64,000 nucleotides of DNA, from contig JANXTS010000077.1 in the NCBI GenBank assembly GCA_025352265.1, positions 62,001 through 126,000 on the forward strand, in the 5' to 3' direction. The position numbers and the translations under genes were made by a program. The DNA comes from Variovorax sp. (GTDB taxonomy: Bacteria; Pseudomonadota; Gammaproteobacteria; Burkholderiales; Burkholderiaceae_C). Positions within the stretch are counted from its first letter, which is position 1. Every line of letters starts with the position of its first letter. Positions 46,278-55,806 of the stretch are shown here, piece after piece. The notes below the pieces were generated by a model. That model searched no databases. It was given only the letters and a program-made list of their open reading frames with translations, and was not told the DNA's origin.

Positions 46278-47170
46278 CGGATGCGGTCGGGGTGCTGCAG
46301 CACGGCGAACTCGTCGGTGAGCTTGTCGAACAGCTTGAGCGAACTGCCGTGCTTGCCGAGCAGTCCCGCCGTGCGCAATGCCTTGGCAACGTCGTTGAGC
46401 GGCACATCGGTGCCGCTACGCAGGGCAGGCGCGGCGTTCAGGATGAACTCCGCCGCCTCGGAAGGTGCGGACACTTTCACGGGCGCGTTCTTGCGGGCGG
46501 CGGAGCGGCTCGCGGTTTTGCGGGGTGCTGCGGGCGCACGTGGAGCGACTGGTGTGCTCTGTGCGTTCGGCGCAGACGACGTAGCTCGGGCAACCGGGAG
46601 TTCGTCGGCCTGCGATGCCTTGTCGGAAAACTTGGCAGCCAAACGGTTCGACGCTGCCTTTCGCGCTGGTTGACGCGGAGCTGCAGCCGCGCGTGGAGCC
46701 GCGATCGACGCCACACGCGTTGTCGCCGACGACGCACTCTTGTGCGCCAGATCGATGAAGTCGTCGTACACACCGACCGTCTCTTCCCCGGTCTTGCCTT
46801 GCTGCCCGATGCCACAGACGCGGCAGCCTTTTTCGCGCAGACGGATCACCAGCGGCGCGAAGTCGGAGTCGGACGACACCAGAACGACGACGTGCGGGCG
46901 CTCGGCGATGACCAGGTCGATCGCGTCGACTGCGAGTGCGATGTCGGTGCTGTTCTTGCCGGCAGAGATATTGACCATTGGCCGCACCGACAAGCGCTTG
47001 AACAAAGCCTGCTGCTTGAGCGCCGTCTCTGCGTTGCAATAGGCGCGGCGCACATGGATGGCGCCGTATTCGGCCATCGTGCGTTGCGCGGCCTGCTCGA
47101 TGACATCGGACGAGACGTTGTCGGCGTCGATCAGCAACATGACGCGAGTGATGGCAGTGATGGGAGTCAT
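46253..47170 (-). CDS. NYN-domain ribonuclease-like protein with C-terminal OST-HTH/LOTUS domain
   Basis: 305 residues. The N-terminal NYN (PIN-like) nuclease fold carries acidic residues Asp15 and Asp17 in LLIDADN, a central acidic segment in [13 protein letters not shown], and Asp101/Asp103 in SSDSDF, matching the family's metal site. A disordered Ala/Pro/Arg-rich linker (about 150-235) leads to an OST-HTH/LOTUS domain (about 238-300, [16 protein letters not shown]), a module implicated in RNA binding. Its start overlaps the pyrC stop by 4 bases (ATGA). Confidence 0.86.
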   Translation of the reverse strand: MTPITAITRVMLLIDADNVSSDVIEQAAQRTMAEYGAIHVRRAYCNAETALKQQALFKRLSVRPMVNISAGKNSTDIALAVDAIDLVIAERPHVVVLVSSDSDFAPLVIRLREKGCRVCGIGQQGKTGEETVGVYDDFIDLAHKSASSATTRVASIAAPRAAAAPRQPARKAASNRLAAKFSDKASQADELPVARATSSAPNAQSTPVAPRAPAAPRKTASRSAARKNAPVKVSAPSEAAEFILNAAPALRSGTDVPLNDVAKALRTAGLLGKHGSSLKLFDKLTDEFAVLQHPDRIRWTGAPGN

Positions 47171-48204
47171 GCGAGTTTCCAGTCGAGCGTCTCGCCGCCG
47201 CGCAGAGGCTTCAAGGTGGCCTCGCCGTACGGTACTTCTTCGGGCACGGTCCAGCGCTCGCGGTGCAAGGTGATGGCGCCGGCATTGCGCGGCAGGCCGT
47301 AGAAATCCGCACCGTGAAGGCTGGCGAAGCCTTCGAGCTTGTCGATGGCGCCGACGCTGTCGAAGGCTTCGGCATACAGCTCGATCGCGGTCAGCGCGGT
47401 GTAGCAGCCGGCACAACCGAAGGCGTTTTCTTTCAGCGGTGCGGCGTGCGGTGCGCTGTCGGTGCCGAGAAAAAAGCGGTCGCTGCCGCTGGTCGCCGCT
47501 TCGACCAAAGCAAGGCGATGCGTTTCGCGCTTGAGCACCGGCAGGCAGTAGTAGTGCGGCCGGATGCCGCCTGTGAAGATCGCGTTGCGGTTGTAGAGCA
47601 AGTGATGCGCAGTGATCGTGGCCGCAGTGAATCGATCGGCATCGCGCACGTACTGCGCGCCCTCTTTCGTGGTCAGGTGCTCGAACACGACCTTGAGCTC
47701 GGGCATGTCGCGTCGCAAGGGAATCATCACGCGGTCGATGAATACGGCCTCGCGGTCGAACAGGTCGATGGCGGGGTCGGTGACTTCGCCATGGATCAGC
47801 AGCAGCAGGCCGTGCTTCTGCATGGCTTCGAGCGTTTTGTACGTATGGCGAATGTCGGTCACGCCGGCATCGCTGTTAGTCGTGGCACCGGCCGGATACA
47901 GCTTGAGCGCACGCACGCCGGCCTCGGCGGCGCGGGCGATTTCGTCGGGCGGCAGCCTGTCGGTGAGGTAGAACGACATCACCGGCTCGAAGTCGACACC
48001 GGCCGGCACGGCCGCACGGATGCGGTCCCGGTACGCCAGCGCCTGCTCTGCCGTCGTGATCGGTGGGCGGAGGTTGGGCATGATCAAAGCGCGGCCGAAC
48101 TGGCGGGCCGAATGCGGCACCACGGCTTCTAGCGCTGCGCCGTCGCGCACATGGAGATGCCAGTCGTCGGGGCGCGTGATCGTGAGTGAAGAAATGCTTG
48201 TCAT
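47167..48204 (-). CDS. pyrC: Dihydroorotase (type II)
   Basis: Zinc enzyme of pyrimidine synthesis that converts carbamoyl-aspartate to dihydroorotate. Metal ligands His16 and His18 (DWHLHVRDG), the carbamylated Lys101 ([13 protein letters not shown]), His residues in LIHGEV and ITAHHLLYN, and the catalytic Asp in LGTDSAPH are all present. 345 residues from [15 protein letters not shown], the standard start. Confidence 0.95.
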   Translation of the reverse strand: MTSISSLTITRPDDWHLHVRDGAALEAVVPHSARQFGRALIMPNLRPPITTAEQALAYRDRIRAAVPAGVDFEPVMSFYLTDRLPPDEIARAAEAGVRALKLYPAGATTNSDAGVTDIRHTYKTLEAMQKHGLLLLIHGEVTDPAIDLFDREAVFIDRVMIPLRRDMPELKVVFEHLTTKEGAQYVRDADRFTAATITAHHLLYNRNAIFTGGIRPHYYCLPVLKRETHRLALVEAATSGSDRFFLGTDSAPHAAPLKENAFGCAGCYTALTAIELYAEAFDSVGAIDKLEGFASLHGADFYGLPRNAGAITLHRERWTVPEEVPYGEATLKPLRGGETLDWKLA

Positions 48205-48284
48205 GGGTCGACATTGTCCTCTGGCCTTGTCTCGGTGAGACGCACACCCGACACGGAACATGCTGGAGCGATGCATCTCCAAAA

Positions 48285-48325
48285 TTGATGACCGATTCAT
48301 TGATATCGACTACCGATTTCATCAA
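48285..48325 (+). promoter_or_regulatory. Operator-like inverted and direct repeat upstream of the importer operon
   Basis: TTGATGA at 48285-48291 is mirrored by TCATCAA at 48319-48325 around a central GATATC. Inside it, ACCGATT occurs twice (48291-48297 and 48312-48318), 21 bases apart, i.e. two helical turns. The centre is about 58 bases upstream of the start predicted from the -24/-12 element. It is probably a regulator-binding site; the regulator is unknown. Confidence 0.45.
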
Positions 48326-48336
48326 GGCGATTCCAT

Positions 48337-48352
48337 TGGCATGTCGCTTGCT
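48337..48352 (+). promoter_or_regulatory. Sigma-54 (-24/-12) promoter candidate
   Basis: TGGCATGTCGCTTGCT fits the RpoN consensus (TGGCACG-N4-TTGCW) with the required GG-N10-GC spacing. Transcription would begin near 48363, about 27 bases before the ATG of the binding-protein gene at 48390. Confidence 0.65.
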
Positions 48353-48389
48353 TGAACAAACGCATTCCGAAACTCAAAGGTCGCTCTTC

Positions 48390-50045
48390 ATGTACACCCC
48401 ACCCTTGCCGAACCGTGTCGGCGCATTGCTGATCGCTGCGCTGTCGCTCATCGGCACGGCAGTGCTTGCGCAAGAAAAAGTGTTGCGCATCGCCATGACC
48501 GCCGGTGACATTCCCCGCACCTCGGGCCAGCCCGATCAGGGCTACGAAGGCAATCGCTTCACCGGCGTTCCGATGTACGACAGCCTGACGCAATGGGAGC
48601 TGAGCTCGGCCAGCAAGACCAGCGTGCTGATTCCCGACTTGGCCGTGTCGTGGAAGGTCGACGACAAGGAGAAGACCAAGTGGGTGTTCAAGCTGCGCCC
48701 CGGCGTCAAGTTCCATGACGGCTCCCCCTTCAATGCCGACGCAGTGATCTGGAACGTCGACAAGGTGCTGCGCAAGGACGCACCCCAGTTCGACCCCGCG
48801 CAAATCGGCGTGACCGCATCGCGCATGCCGACGCTGCGCACTGCCCGCAAGATCGACGACCTGACGGTCGAGCTCACCACGTCGGAGCCGGATTCCTTCC
48901 TGCCGATCAACCTCACCAACCTCTTCATGGCCTCGCCCGTGCAGTGGGAAAAGAAACTGGCCGCGCTGCCCGCCAGCGTGACCGACAAGGCCGAACGCAG
49001 CAAGGCCGCATGGACCGCTTTCGCCGCCGACTTCTCCGGCACCGGCCCGTTCAAGGCCTCGAAGTTCGTGCCACGCGAGCGGCTCGAAATCGTGAAGAAT
49101 CCGGACTACTGGGACGCCGCCCGCCGACCCAAGATCGACCGCGTCGTGATGCTGCCGCTGCCCGAAGCCAGCTCGCGTACCGCAGCGTTGTTGTCGGGCC
49201 AGGTCGACTGGATCGAAGCCCCGGCGCCCGATGCACTGGAAGCCATCAAGGGGCGTGGCTTCAAGTTGTATTCGAATCTGCAGCCGCACCTGTGGCCGTG
49301 GCAGTTCTCCATGCTGCCCGGCTCGCCTTTCGCCGACAAGAAGGTGCGCTACGCCGCCAACCTGTGCCTGAACCGCACCGCCATGAAAGAGCTGCTCGGC
49401 GGCCTTATGGTCGAAGCCACCGGCATCGCCGAGCCCGGCAACCCATGGCGCGGCAGCCCTACCTTCCAGATCGAGTACGACCCGGCCGCAGCCAAGAAGC
49501 TGATGACCGAAGCCGGCTTCTCCGCTGCCAAGCCGGTGAAGGTGAAAGTACAGACCTCGGCCTCCGGCTCGGGCCAGATGCAGCCGCTGCCGATGAACGA
49601 ATTCATCCAGCAGAGCCTGAAGGAGTGCTACTTCGACGTTCAGTTCGATGTCGTCGAATGGAACACGCTGTTCTCGAGCTGGCGCCTGGGCGCAAAAGAC
49701 CCTGGCGCCCACGGCGCAGACGCCACCAACGTGAGCGCAGCGACCATGGACCCGTTCTTCGCGATGGTCCGCTTCGTCAGCACCAAGGCGTTCCCGCCGG
49801 TGTCGAACAACTGGGGCTACTTCAGCACGCCTGAAGTCGATGCGCTGGTCGACAAGGCTCGCACCACCTTCGACGACAAGCAACGCGATGTCGCACTGGC
49901 CAACCTGCACGCGAAGATCGTCGACGAGGCACCGTTCCTGTTCGTCGCACACGACGTCGGCCCGCGTGCGCTGTCGCCCAAGATCAAGGGTGTGGTGCAG
50001 CCGCAGAGCTGGTTCATCGACCTCGCGACCATGAGCATGGACTGA
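48390..50045 (+). CDS. Dpp/Opp-type ABC importer binding protein
   Basis: 551-residue periplasmic binding protein of the SBP_bac_5 family, used for peptides, glutathione, nickel, ureides and similar. A signal peptide (about residues 1-27, core LLIAALSLIGTAVLAQ) is followed by the family segments WVFKLRPGVKFHDGSPFNADAV and NYWD-like PDYWDAARRPK. First gene of a five-gene plus-strand operon with two permeases, two ATPases and an amidase. The start is chosen at MYTPPLPNRVG, where the signal peptide begins. Ligand unknown; the neighbours suggest a ureide or amide. Confidence 0.92.
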   Translation: MYTPPLPNRVGALLIAALSLIGTAVLAQEKVLRIAMTAGDIPRTSGQPDQGYEGNRFTGVPMYDSLTQWELSSASKTSVLIPDLAVSWKVDDKEKTKWVFKLRPGVKFHDGSPFNADAVIWNVDKVLRKDAPQFDPAQIGVTASRMPTLRTARKIDDLTVELTTSEPDSFLPINLTNLFMASPVQWEKKLAALPASVTDKAERSKAAWTAFAADFSGTGPFKASKFVPRERLEIVKNPDYWDAARRPKIDRVVMLPLPEASSRTAALLSGQVDWIEAPAPDALEAIKGRGFKLYSNLQPHLWPWQFSMLPGSPFADKKVRYAANLCLNRTAMKELLGGLMVEATGIAEPGNPWRGSPTFQIEYDPAAAKKLMTEAGFSAAKPVKVKVQTSASGSGQMQPLPMNEFIQQSLKECYFDVQFDVVEWNTLFSSWRLGAKDPGAHGADATNVSAATMDPFFAMVRFVSTKAFPPVSNNWGYFSTPEVDALVDKARTTFDDKQRDVALANLHAKIVDEAPFLFVAHDVGPRALSPKIKGVVQPQSWFIDLATMSMD

Positions 50046-50069
50046 GCTCGCCCCAGGTCGCGGCGCCCC

Positions 50070-51023
50070 ATGGTCTCCTATCTCTTGCGCCGCATCGGCT
50101 ACGCGTTGCCCATCATGCTGGGCGTATCGTTCCTTTGCTTCATGCTGGTGCACATCGCGCCGGGCGATCCGCTGGTGTCGATTTTGCCGGCCGACGCATC
50201 GGCCGATCTGCAGCAGCAGATGATGAAGATCTACGGCTTCGACAAGCCGTGGCCGGTGCAGTTCGGCCTGTGGATCTGGCGCGCACTGCATGGCGACCTG
50301 GGTACTTCCATAGCGACTGCGCGGCCGGTGACGCAAGAAGTGTTCAAGGCCGTCGGCAACACCTTCATGATCGCCGCGCTGGCGACCATCATCGGCTTCG
50401 CATTCGGCTCGCTGTTCGGCTTTGTGGCCGGTTACTTCCGTAACTCGTGGATGGACCGCGTGGCCTCTTTCATATCGGTGATCGGCGTCAGCCTGCCGCA
50501 CTACTGGCTCGGCATGGTGCTGGTCATCATCTTCTCAGCCAAGCTCATGTGGCTGCCGGCGACGGGTGCCGGGCCGGATGGTTCTGCGCTGTGGAAGTGG
50601 GACGTTGAACACATCAAGTCCCTGATCCTGCCCGCCGTCACCATGTCGTTCATTCCGATGGGCATCGTCGCGCGCACGGTTCGTGCGCTGGTGGCCGACA
50701 TCCTTTCGCAGGAGTTCGTGATCGGCCTGCGGGCGCGCGGGCTGAGCGAGTTCGGCGTGTTCAGGCACGTCGTCAAGAACTGCGCGCCGACCGCGCTTGC
50801 GGTCATGGGCTTGCAGCTGGGCTATCTGCTCGGCGGATCGATATTGATCGAGACGGTGTTCGCGTGGCCGGGCACCGGCTTTCTCTTGAACCAGGCGATC
50901 TTCCAGCGCGACCTGCCGCTGCTGCAGGGAACCATCCTCGTGCTCGCACTGTTCTTCGTTGCACTCAATCTGCTGGTCGACGTCTTGCAGACGCTTTTCG
51001 ATCCTCGCATCGAAAGGGCCTGA
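50070..51023 (+). CDS. DppB-type ABC permease
   Basis: 317-residue inner-membrane permease with about six transmembrane helices and the binding-protein-dependent transport motif in the cytoplasmic loop (around FVIGLRARGLSEFGVFRHVVKN). It begins with the family-typical SYLLRRIGYALPIMLGVSFL. 24 bases after the binding-protein gene. Confidence 0.93.
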   Translation: MVSYLLRRIGYALPIMLGVSFLCFMLVHIAPGDPLVSILPADASADLQQQMMKIYGFDKPWPVQFGLWIWRALHGDLGTSIATARPVTQEVFKAVGNTFMIAALATIIGFAFGSLFGFVAGYFRNSWMDRVASFISVIGVSLPHYWLGMVLVIIFSAKLMWLPATGAGPDGSALWKWDVEHIKSLILPAVTMSFIPMGIVARTVRALVADILSQEFVIGLRARGLSEFGVFRHVVKNCAPTALAVMGLQLGYLLGGSILIETVFAWPGTGFLLNQAIFQRDLPLLQGTILVLALFFVALNLLVDVLQTLFDPRIERA

Positions 51024-51027
51024 CGCC

Positions 51028-51936
51028 ATGTCGACGACTTCCGTCACCGCACTCGCGGCCGGCACACCGCCGGTTCAATTTACGCAAGCCGTGCGCTCCT
51101 CCAGCCACGGCGCCAACGTATTGCGCCGCCTGGTGTGCAACCCGATCGCGATGACCGCCGCCGGCATCATCGCGGTGCTGATCCTCATCGCGTTGTTCGC
51201 GCCGTGGATCATGCCCGGCGATCCGTTCGCGACATCGATGTTCAAGCGCTTGCGGCCGGTCGGCACGTCGGGCTTTCCGCTGGGCAGCGATGAGCTGGGC
51301 CGCGACATGCTGTCGCGCCTGATGCTCGGTGGCCGGCTCTCGTTGTTCATGGGCATCGCACCGGTCATCATGGCCTTCATCATCGGCAGCGGCGTCGGCA
51401 TCCTGGCCGGTTATGCGGGCGGCAAGGTCAACACGGTCGTCATGCGATGCATCGACGTGCTGTACGCCTTTCCGTCGGTGCTGTTGGCCATTGCGCTGTC
51501 GGGTGCGCTGGGAGCCGGCATCACCAACGCGCTCATTTCACTCACCGTGGTTTTCGTGCCGCAGATCGCGCGCATTGCCGAGAGCGTGACCACGCAGGTG
51601 CGGCGCAGCGACTACGTCGATGCGGCACGGGCCTCCGGCGCACCGGCCTTCACGATCGTGCGGCGCCATGTTTTCGGCAACGTGATCGGGCCGATCTTCG
51701 TGTACGCGACCAGCCTCATTTCGGTGTCGATGATCCTGGCTTCCGGCCTGTCGTTTCTCGGTCTTGGCGTGAAGCCGCCGCAGCCCGAATGGGGCCTGAT
51801 GCTCAACACCCTGCGCACCGCCATCTACAGCCAGCCACTCATCGCCGCGCTTCCCGGCGTGCTCATCTTCATTACCTCCGTGTCGTTCAACATGCTGGCC
51901 GACGGCCTGCGCGCGGCGATGGAGGTGAAGCAATGA
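51028..51936 (+). CDS. DppC-type ABC permease
   Basis: 302-residue second permease. A hydrophilic N-terminus of about 35 residues is followed by six helices; SDELGRDMLSRLMLGGRLSL and the EAA-like loop YVDAARASGAPAFTIVRRHV are typical. It starts 4 bases after the DppB-type gene. The ATG at 51028 gives the standard length. Confidence 0.93.
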   Translation: MSTTSVTALAAGTPPVQFTQAVRSSSHGANVLRRLVCNPIAMTAAGIIAVLILIALFAPWIMPGDPFATSMFKRLRPVGTSGFPLGSDELGRDMLSRLMLGGRLSLFMGIAPVIMAFIIGSGVGILAGYAGGKVNTVVMRCIDVLYAFPSVLLAIALSGALGAGITNALISLTVVFVPQIARIAESVTTQVRRSDYVDAARASGAPAFTIVRRHVFGNVIGPIFVYATSLISVSMILASGLSFLGLGVKPPQPEWGLMLNTLRTAIYSQPLIAALPGVLIFITSVSFNMLADGLRAAMEVKQ

Positions 51937-53039
51937 GCGCCGTCGACATAGGCGGACCGCGCCAGCCGCTCCTGCGCGTACAGCACCTGAAGAAGCACTT
52001 CCTACTGAAGCGCGGCGGGCTCGGCTTCAGCCGCGGCCCACGGCCGGCCGTACGCGCAGTCGACGGCGTGAGCTTCGAAATTCTCAAGGGCGAAACGCTG
52101 GGCGTGGTCGGCGAATCCGGCTGCGGCAAGTCGACCACCGCACGCATCCTGATGCAGCTCATCGTGCAGGACAGCGGCGAGCTGGTGTTCGACGGCCTGG
52201 CGGTCGGCTCGCGCGACCTGCCGCTGCGCGACTTCCGACGCCAGACGCAGATGGTGTTCCAGGACAGCTACTCGTCGCTCAACCCGCGCATGACCATCGA
52301 GGACTCGGTCGCGTTCGGCCCGACGGTGCACGGCGTCTCGGGCCGCGATGCGCTCAACCGCGCGCACGACCTGCTTGCGCGCGTCGGGCTGGAGCCGGCC
52401 CGCTTCGCCGGGCGCTATCCGCACGAGCTGTCGGGTGGTCAGCGACAGCGAGTGAACATCGCGCGTGCGCTGGCGCTGGAGCCGCGCCTCGTGATCCTCG
52501 ACGAGGCGGTGTCCGCCCTCGACAAGTCGGTCGAAGCGCAAGTGCTCAATTTGCTGGAGGACCTGAAGCGCGACTTTGGCCTGACCTACCTCTTCATCAG
52601 CCACGACCTGCATGTGGTGCGCTACATGTCGGACCGCGTACTCGTGATGTACCTCGGCCAGGTGGTGGAGGTCGGCACCTCCGCACAGGTGTTCGACGCG
52701 CCGCGCCATCCGTACACGCGGGCGCTGCTGCGCTCGATGCCGAGCGGCGATCCGATGCAGCGCACGACGGAGGCGCCGCTGTCGGGCGATCCGCCCAACC
52801 CGATCGATCCGCCATCGGGATGCCGCTTTCACACGCGCTGTGCCTTCGCGCAAGCCGTATGCAGCCAACAGATGCCGGTCTTCGCGGAGACCGCACCCGG
52901 TCACGGCGTGGCGTGCCTGCGCTGGCAGCCGGGCTCGGGCTATGTGCCGACGTCGGACTTTCCGGACCTGCCGGACATCCTGGAGCCAGCGGCACTGCAT
53001 GCTGCGACAGCCGCAACAGCGGAGTCGGCACATGTCTGA
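51933..53039 (+). CDS. DppF-type ABC ATPase
   Basis: 368-residue ATPase with Walker A GESGCGKST, signature LSGGQRQRV and Walker B LVILDEAVSALD, followed by the oligopeptide-transporter C-terminal cysteine domain (SGCRFHTRCAFAQAVC). An Ala-rich tail of about 35 residues follows that domain. It overlaps the permease gene by 4 bases (ATGA) and the next ATPase by 8 bases. Confidence 0.93.
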   Translation: MSAVDIGGPRQPLLRVQHLKKHFLLKRGGLGFSRGPRPAVRAVDGVSFEILKGETLGVVGESGCGKSTTARILMQLIVQDSGELVFDGLAVGSRDLPLRDFRRQTQMVFQDSYSSLNPRMTIEDSVAFGPTVHGVSGRDALNRAHDLLARVGLEPARFAGRYPHELSGGQRQRVNIARALALEPRLVILDEAVSALDKSVEAQVLNLLEDLKRDFGLTYLFISHDLHVVRYMSDRVLVMYLGQVVEVGTSAQVFDAPRHPYTRALLRSMPSGDPMQRTTEAPLSGDPPNPIDPPSGCRFHTRCAFAQAVCSQQMPVFAETAPGHGVACLRWQPGSGYVPTSDFPDLPDILEPAALHAATAATAESAHV

Positions 53040-54051
53040 CCCATCGACCAAGGTCACCGGCCTCGCCGTCGAGTTGAAAGACCTGCGCGTTACCTTCATC
53101 GCGCCCGGCAAGAAGATCGAGGCCGTCAACGGCGTCGACCTGCAGCTTCAGCAAGGCGAAGTCGTCGCGCTCATCGGCGAGTCGGGCTCCGGCAAAAGCG
53201 TCACGCTGCGCACCGTGATGCGGCTGCACAACGAGCGCAGCACACGCATCACCGGCAAGCTCGAAGTCAACGGGCAAGACGTGCTCGGCATGAGCCCACG
53301 CGCGCTGTCGGACATGCGCGGCAAGGAAGTCGCGATGATCTTCCAGGAGCCGTTGCTAGCGCTCGACCCGGTCTACACGGTCGGCGCGCAGATCATCGAG
53401 ACGATTCGCCGACACGAGGGCGCAAGCCGCTCCGAAGCCGCTGCGCGCGCGCTCGCGCTGTTCGAAAAGGTGCGCATCCCGAGTCCGCAACGGCGCCTCT
53501 CGGCCTACCCGCACGAAATGTCGGGCGGCATGCGCCAGCGCGCGATGATCGCGCTGGCGCTTGCCTGCAACCCGAAGGTGCTGCTGGCCGACGAGCCCAC
53601 CACTGCGCTCGATGCGACAGTGCAGATCCAGATCCTGCTGCTACTGCGTGACCTGCAACGTGACCTCGGCCTGTCGGTCATCTTCGTCACGCACGACATC
53701 GGCGCCGCGGTCGAAGTCGCCGACCGCATCGCCGTGATGTATGCCGGCCGGATCGTCGAAGAAGGCACTGCACGCGATCTGATCCAGAGGCCACATCATC
53801 CGTACACGGTCGCGTTGCTGAAGACCCGGGCCGAAGCTGCGATGGCGCGGGGCGTGCGGCTGGAGACGATCGGCGGTGCGCCGCCCGACCTCTCCTCTTT
53901 GCCACCGGGCTGCGCCTTCGCCGCGCGCTGCGCTTGGGCGACCGGTGCCTGCCACGCCGCGCAGCCGCCTTCCGTCGAAGTCGCGCCGCGGCATCATGCG
54001 CGATGCATTCATACCGATCAGGCAGCCACGCTGGCGCCTGTCGCTGCATGA
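53032..54051 (+). CDS. DppD-type ABC ATPase
   Basis: 339-residue ATPase with Walker [10 protein letters not shown], signature MSGGMRQRA and Walker [13 protein letters not shown], plus the C-terminal cysteine domain ([16 protein letters not shown]). It pairs with the DppF-type ATPase. The gene order ATPase F before D is swapped relative to the usual dppBCDF order. Confidence 0.93.
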   Translation: MSDPSTKVTGLAVELKDLRVTFIAPGKKIEAVNGVDLQLQQGEVVALIGESGSGKSVTLRTVMRLHNERSTRITGKLEVNGQDVLGMSPRALSDMRGKEVAMIFQEPLLALDPVYTVGAQIIETIRRHEGASRSEAAARALALFEKVRIPSPQRRLSAYPHEMSGGMRQRAMIALALACNPKVLLADEPTTALDATVQIQILLLLRDLQRDLGLSVIFVTHDIGAAVEVADRIAVMYAGRIVEEGTARDLIQRPHHPYTVALLKTRAEAAMARGVRLETIGGAPPDLSSLPPGCAFAARCAWATGACHAAQPPSVEVAPRHHARCIHTDQAATLAPVAA

Positions 54052-54080
54052 TGAGTGCCTGAACTCACAACCAACACACC

Positions 54081-55259
54081 ATGCCCTTGTACGACCCCGC
54101 CCACGCCTTCGTTCCCTATCCCGACGTCGCCGTGCCGCGTGCGGCCACCGGCCCGCTGGCCGACCTCAGCTTCGCGGTCAAAGACCTGTACGACGTGGCC
54201 GGCTACCCGACCAGCGGCGGCAGTCCGATCGTGCTGGCGATGTCCGGTATCAAGACGCGCACCGCGCCATCGGTGCAGAAGCTGCTCGATGCCGGTGCGC
54301 GCTTTGTCGGCAAGACGGTGACCGACGAGCTCGCGTTCTCGATGAACGGCAACAACGCACACTTCGGCGCACCGATCAACGGCGCCGCGAAGGAGCGCAT
54401 CACCGGCGGCTCTTCGTCCGGCTCGGCATCGGCGGTGTCGTCGAACCTGTGCGACTTCGCACTCGGCAGCGACACCGGCGGCTCGGTACGCGCGCCCGCC
54501 AGCCACTGCAACCTTTACGGGATTCGACCGACGCATGGGCGCATCAGCCTCGAAGCGGTGCTCGACCTGGCACCGAGCCTCGACACGGTCGGCTGGTTCG
54601 CACGAGACGTCGGCACCTTCGCGCGCGTCGGCGACGTGCTGCTCGGCGAAGACCCTTCGCCCCTGCCGGCCGGCGTGCGACTGCTGTGGCCGAGCGACAT
54701 CTGGGCCATGCTCGATGCGCCCGTGGCGGATGCACTCGACAGTACGGCCAAGCAGATTCAGTTGATGCTCGGCGCAGCCACGAGGGTCCATATCGCTCAG
54801 GGCGACTGGGACGCGATGTACTGGAACTTTCGCTATTTGCAGTCACGTGAAGCATGGCTCACCGATGGCCCGCTGATCGAGCGCCATGCGCCACCGCTCG
54901 GCCCCGGCGTGGCAGAACGCTTCGCATGGTCGCGCGGAGTCACGGACGAGCAAGTGAGCAAGGCACGCGTCTTTCGCGTCGCCTTCAAGAGCAAGCTGAC
55001 CGCCCTGCTCGGCAACGATGGCGTGCTGCTGATGCCGACGATGCCCGACATAGCGCCGCTGCGCACCGCTACCGATGCCAGCCTCGAGGACTACCGCAAC
55101 AAGGCGATCCGCATGCTGTGCGTCGCGGGACTCGGCGGCTTTCCTCAGCTGTCGCTGCCGCTTGCAGAACGCGATGGCGCGCCGCTCGGTATTTCGTTGC
55201 TGGGGCCGGCGGGGTCGGACCGGTCGTTGATTGCATTGGCTGAACGCATCGCGACATAG
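54081..55259 (+). CDS. Amidase signature-family protein
   Basis: 392-residue amidase with the complete triad: Lys34 in FAVKDLYDV, the Ser cluster 111-113 in TGGSSSGSA, and nucleophile Ser135 in GSDTGGSVRAP. It is shorter than the amidase at 26272 and clearly a different subfamily. Last gene of the plus-strand importer operon, 29 bases after the last ATPase, and convergent with allA. It probably hydrolyses the imported compound. Substrate unknown. Confidence 0.9.
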   Translation: MPLYDPAHAFVPYPDVAVPRAATGPLADLSFAVKDLYDVAGYPTSGGSPIVLAMSGIKTRTAPSVQKLLDAGARFVGKTVTDELAFSMNGNNAHFGAPINGAAKERITGGSSSGSASAVSSNLCDFALGSDTGGSVRAPASHCNLYGIRPTHGRISLEAVLDLAPSLDTVGWFARDVGTFARVGDVLLGEDPSPLPAGVRLLWPSDIWAMLDAPVADALDSTAKQIQLMLGAATRVHIAQGDWDAMYWNFRYLQSREAWLTDGPLIERHAPPLGPGVAERFAWSRGVTDEQVSKARVFRVAFKSKLTALLGNDGVLLMPTMPDIAPLRTATDASLEDYRNKAIRMLCVAGLGGFPQLSLPLAERDGAPLGISLLGPAGSDRSLIALAERIAT

Positions 55260-55305
55260 CGAGCACTCGACGGGAAGGTCGTCAGCGCCAGGACGCCTTA
55301 CGCAC

Positions 55306-55806
55306 TTAACCAGCCCACGTCACGCTAACGATCGGGTTCACCTCGTATACATCGCAATCGACCGTGGCAGCGACGCGCTCCACCACGACGAAATCCCCCG
55401 CGTCCACAGCCAACAGTGCGTGATGCCATGTGCCCGGCGCGAGCATGACGCCTTGACGACCATCGGTGACAAAGGCGGTCAACGCATCGGCACTCGGCGC
55501 CGCATCCGCCCGAGCGACCACGATCACGAAGCGCCGCTTCCCGCCCATCGGCACGAAGGTCTGGCTGCCGAGTGCGTGCCGTTCCATCTCCGTCACCGCA
55601 TGTGGAAAGCTGCGGGCCTGTGCGCGGAACAATGCGAGCATCGGTCGGCCGGCTTCGGCACTCAACTGCATGTCGTCGATCAGATCGAAGCGCAGGGTTG
55701 TGCCACTGTTGATAAGGCGACCGCCAGCTGAATCGTCAGCCACCGCGATCACCGTGCCGTAGGGCATAAAGCCTTCGGCGGTCAGCGGCTGCGCTATCAG
55801 TTTCAT
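55306..55806 (-). CDS. allA: Ureidoglycolate lyase
   Basis: Cupin-fold enzyme that splits ureidoglycolate into glyoxylate and urea in allantoin/purine breakdown. 166 residues; recognised by MKLIAQPLTAEGFMPYGTVI, INSGTTLRFD, SFPHAVTEMERHALGSQTFVP and APGTWHHALLAV. It starts at an ATG that overlaps the stop of the upstream amidohydrolase by 4 bases (ATGA), so the two are co-translated. Confidence 0.9.
   Translation of the reverse strand: MKLIAQPLTAEGFMPYGTVIAVADDSAGGRLINSGTTLRFDLIDDMQLSAEAGRPMLALFRAQARSFPHAVTEMERHALGSQTFVPMGGKRRFVIVVARADAAPSADALTAFVTDGRQGVMLAPGTWHHALLAVDAGDFVVVERVAATVDCDVYEVNPIVSVTWAG

Noticed and set aside
48297..50501. 734-codon minus-strand open frame opposite the importer binding protein
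   Set aside because: Antisense to a strongly supported gene; composition is that of a shadow frame.
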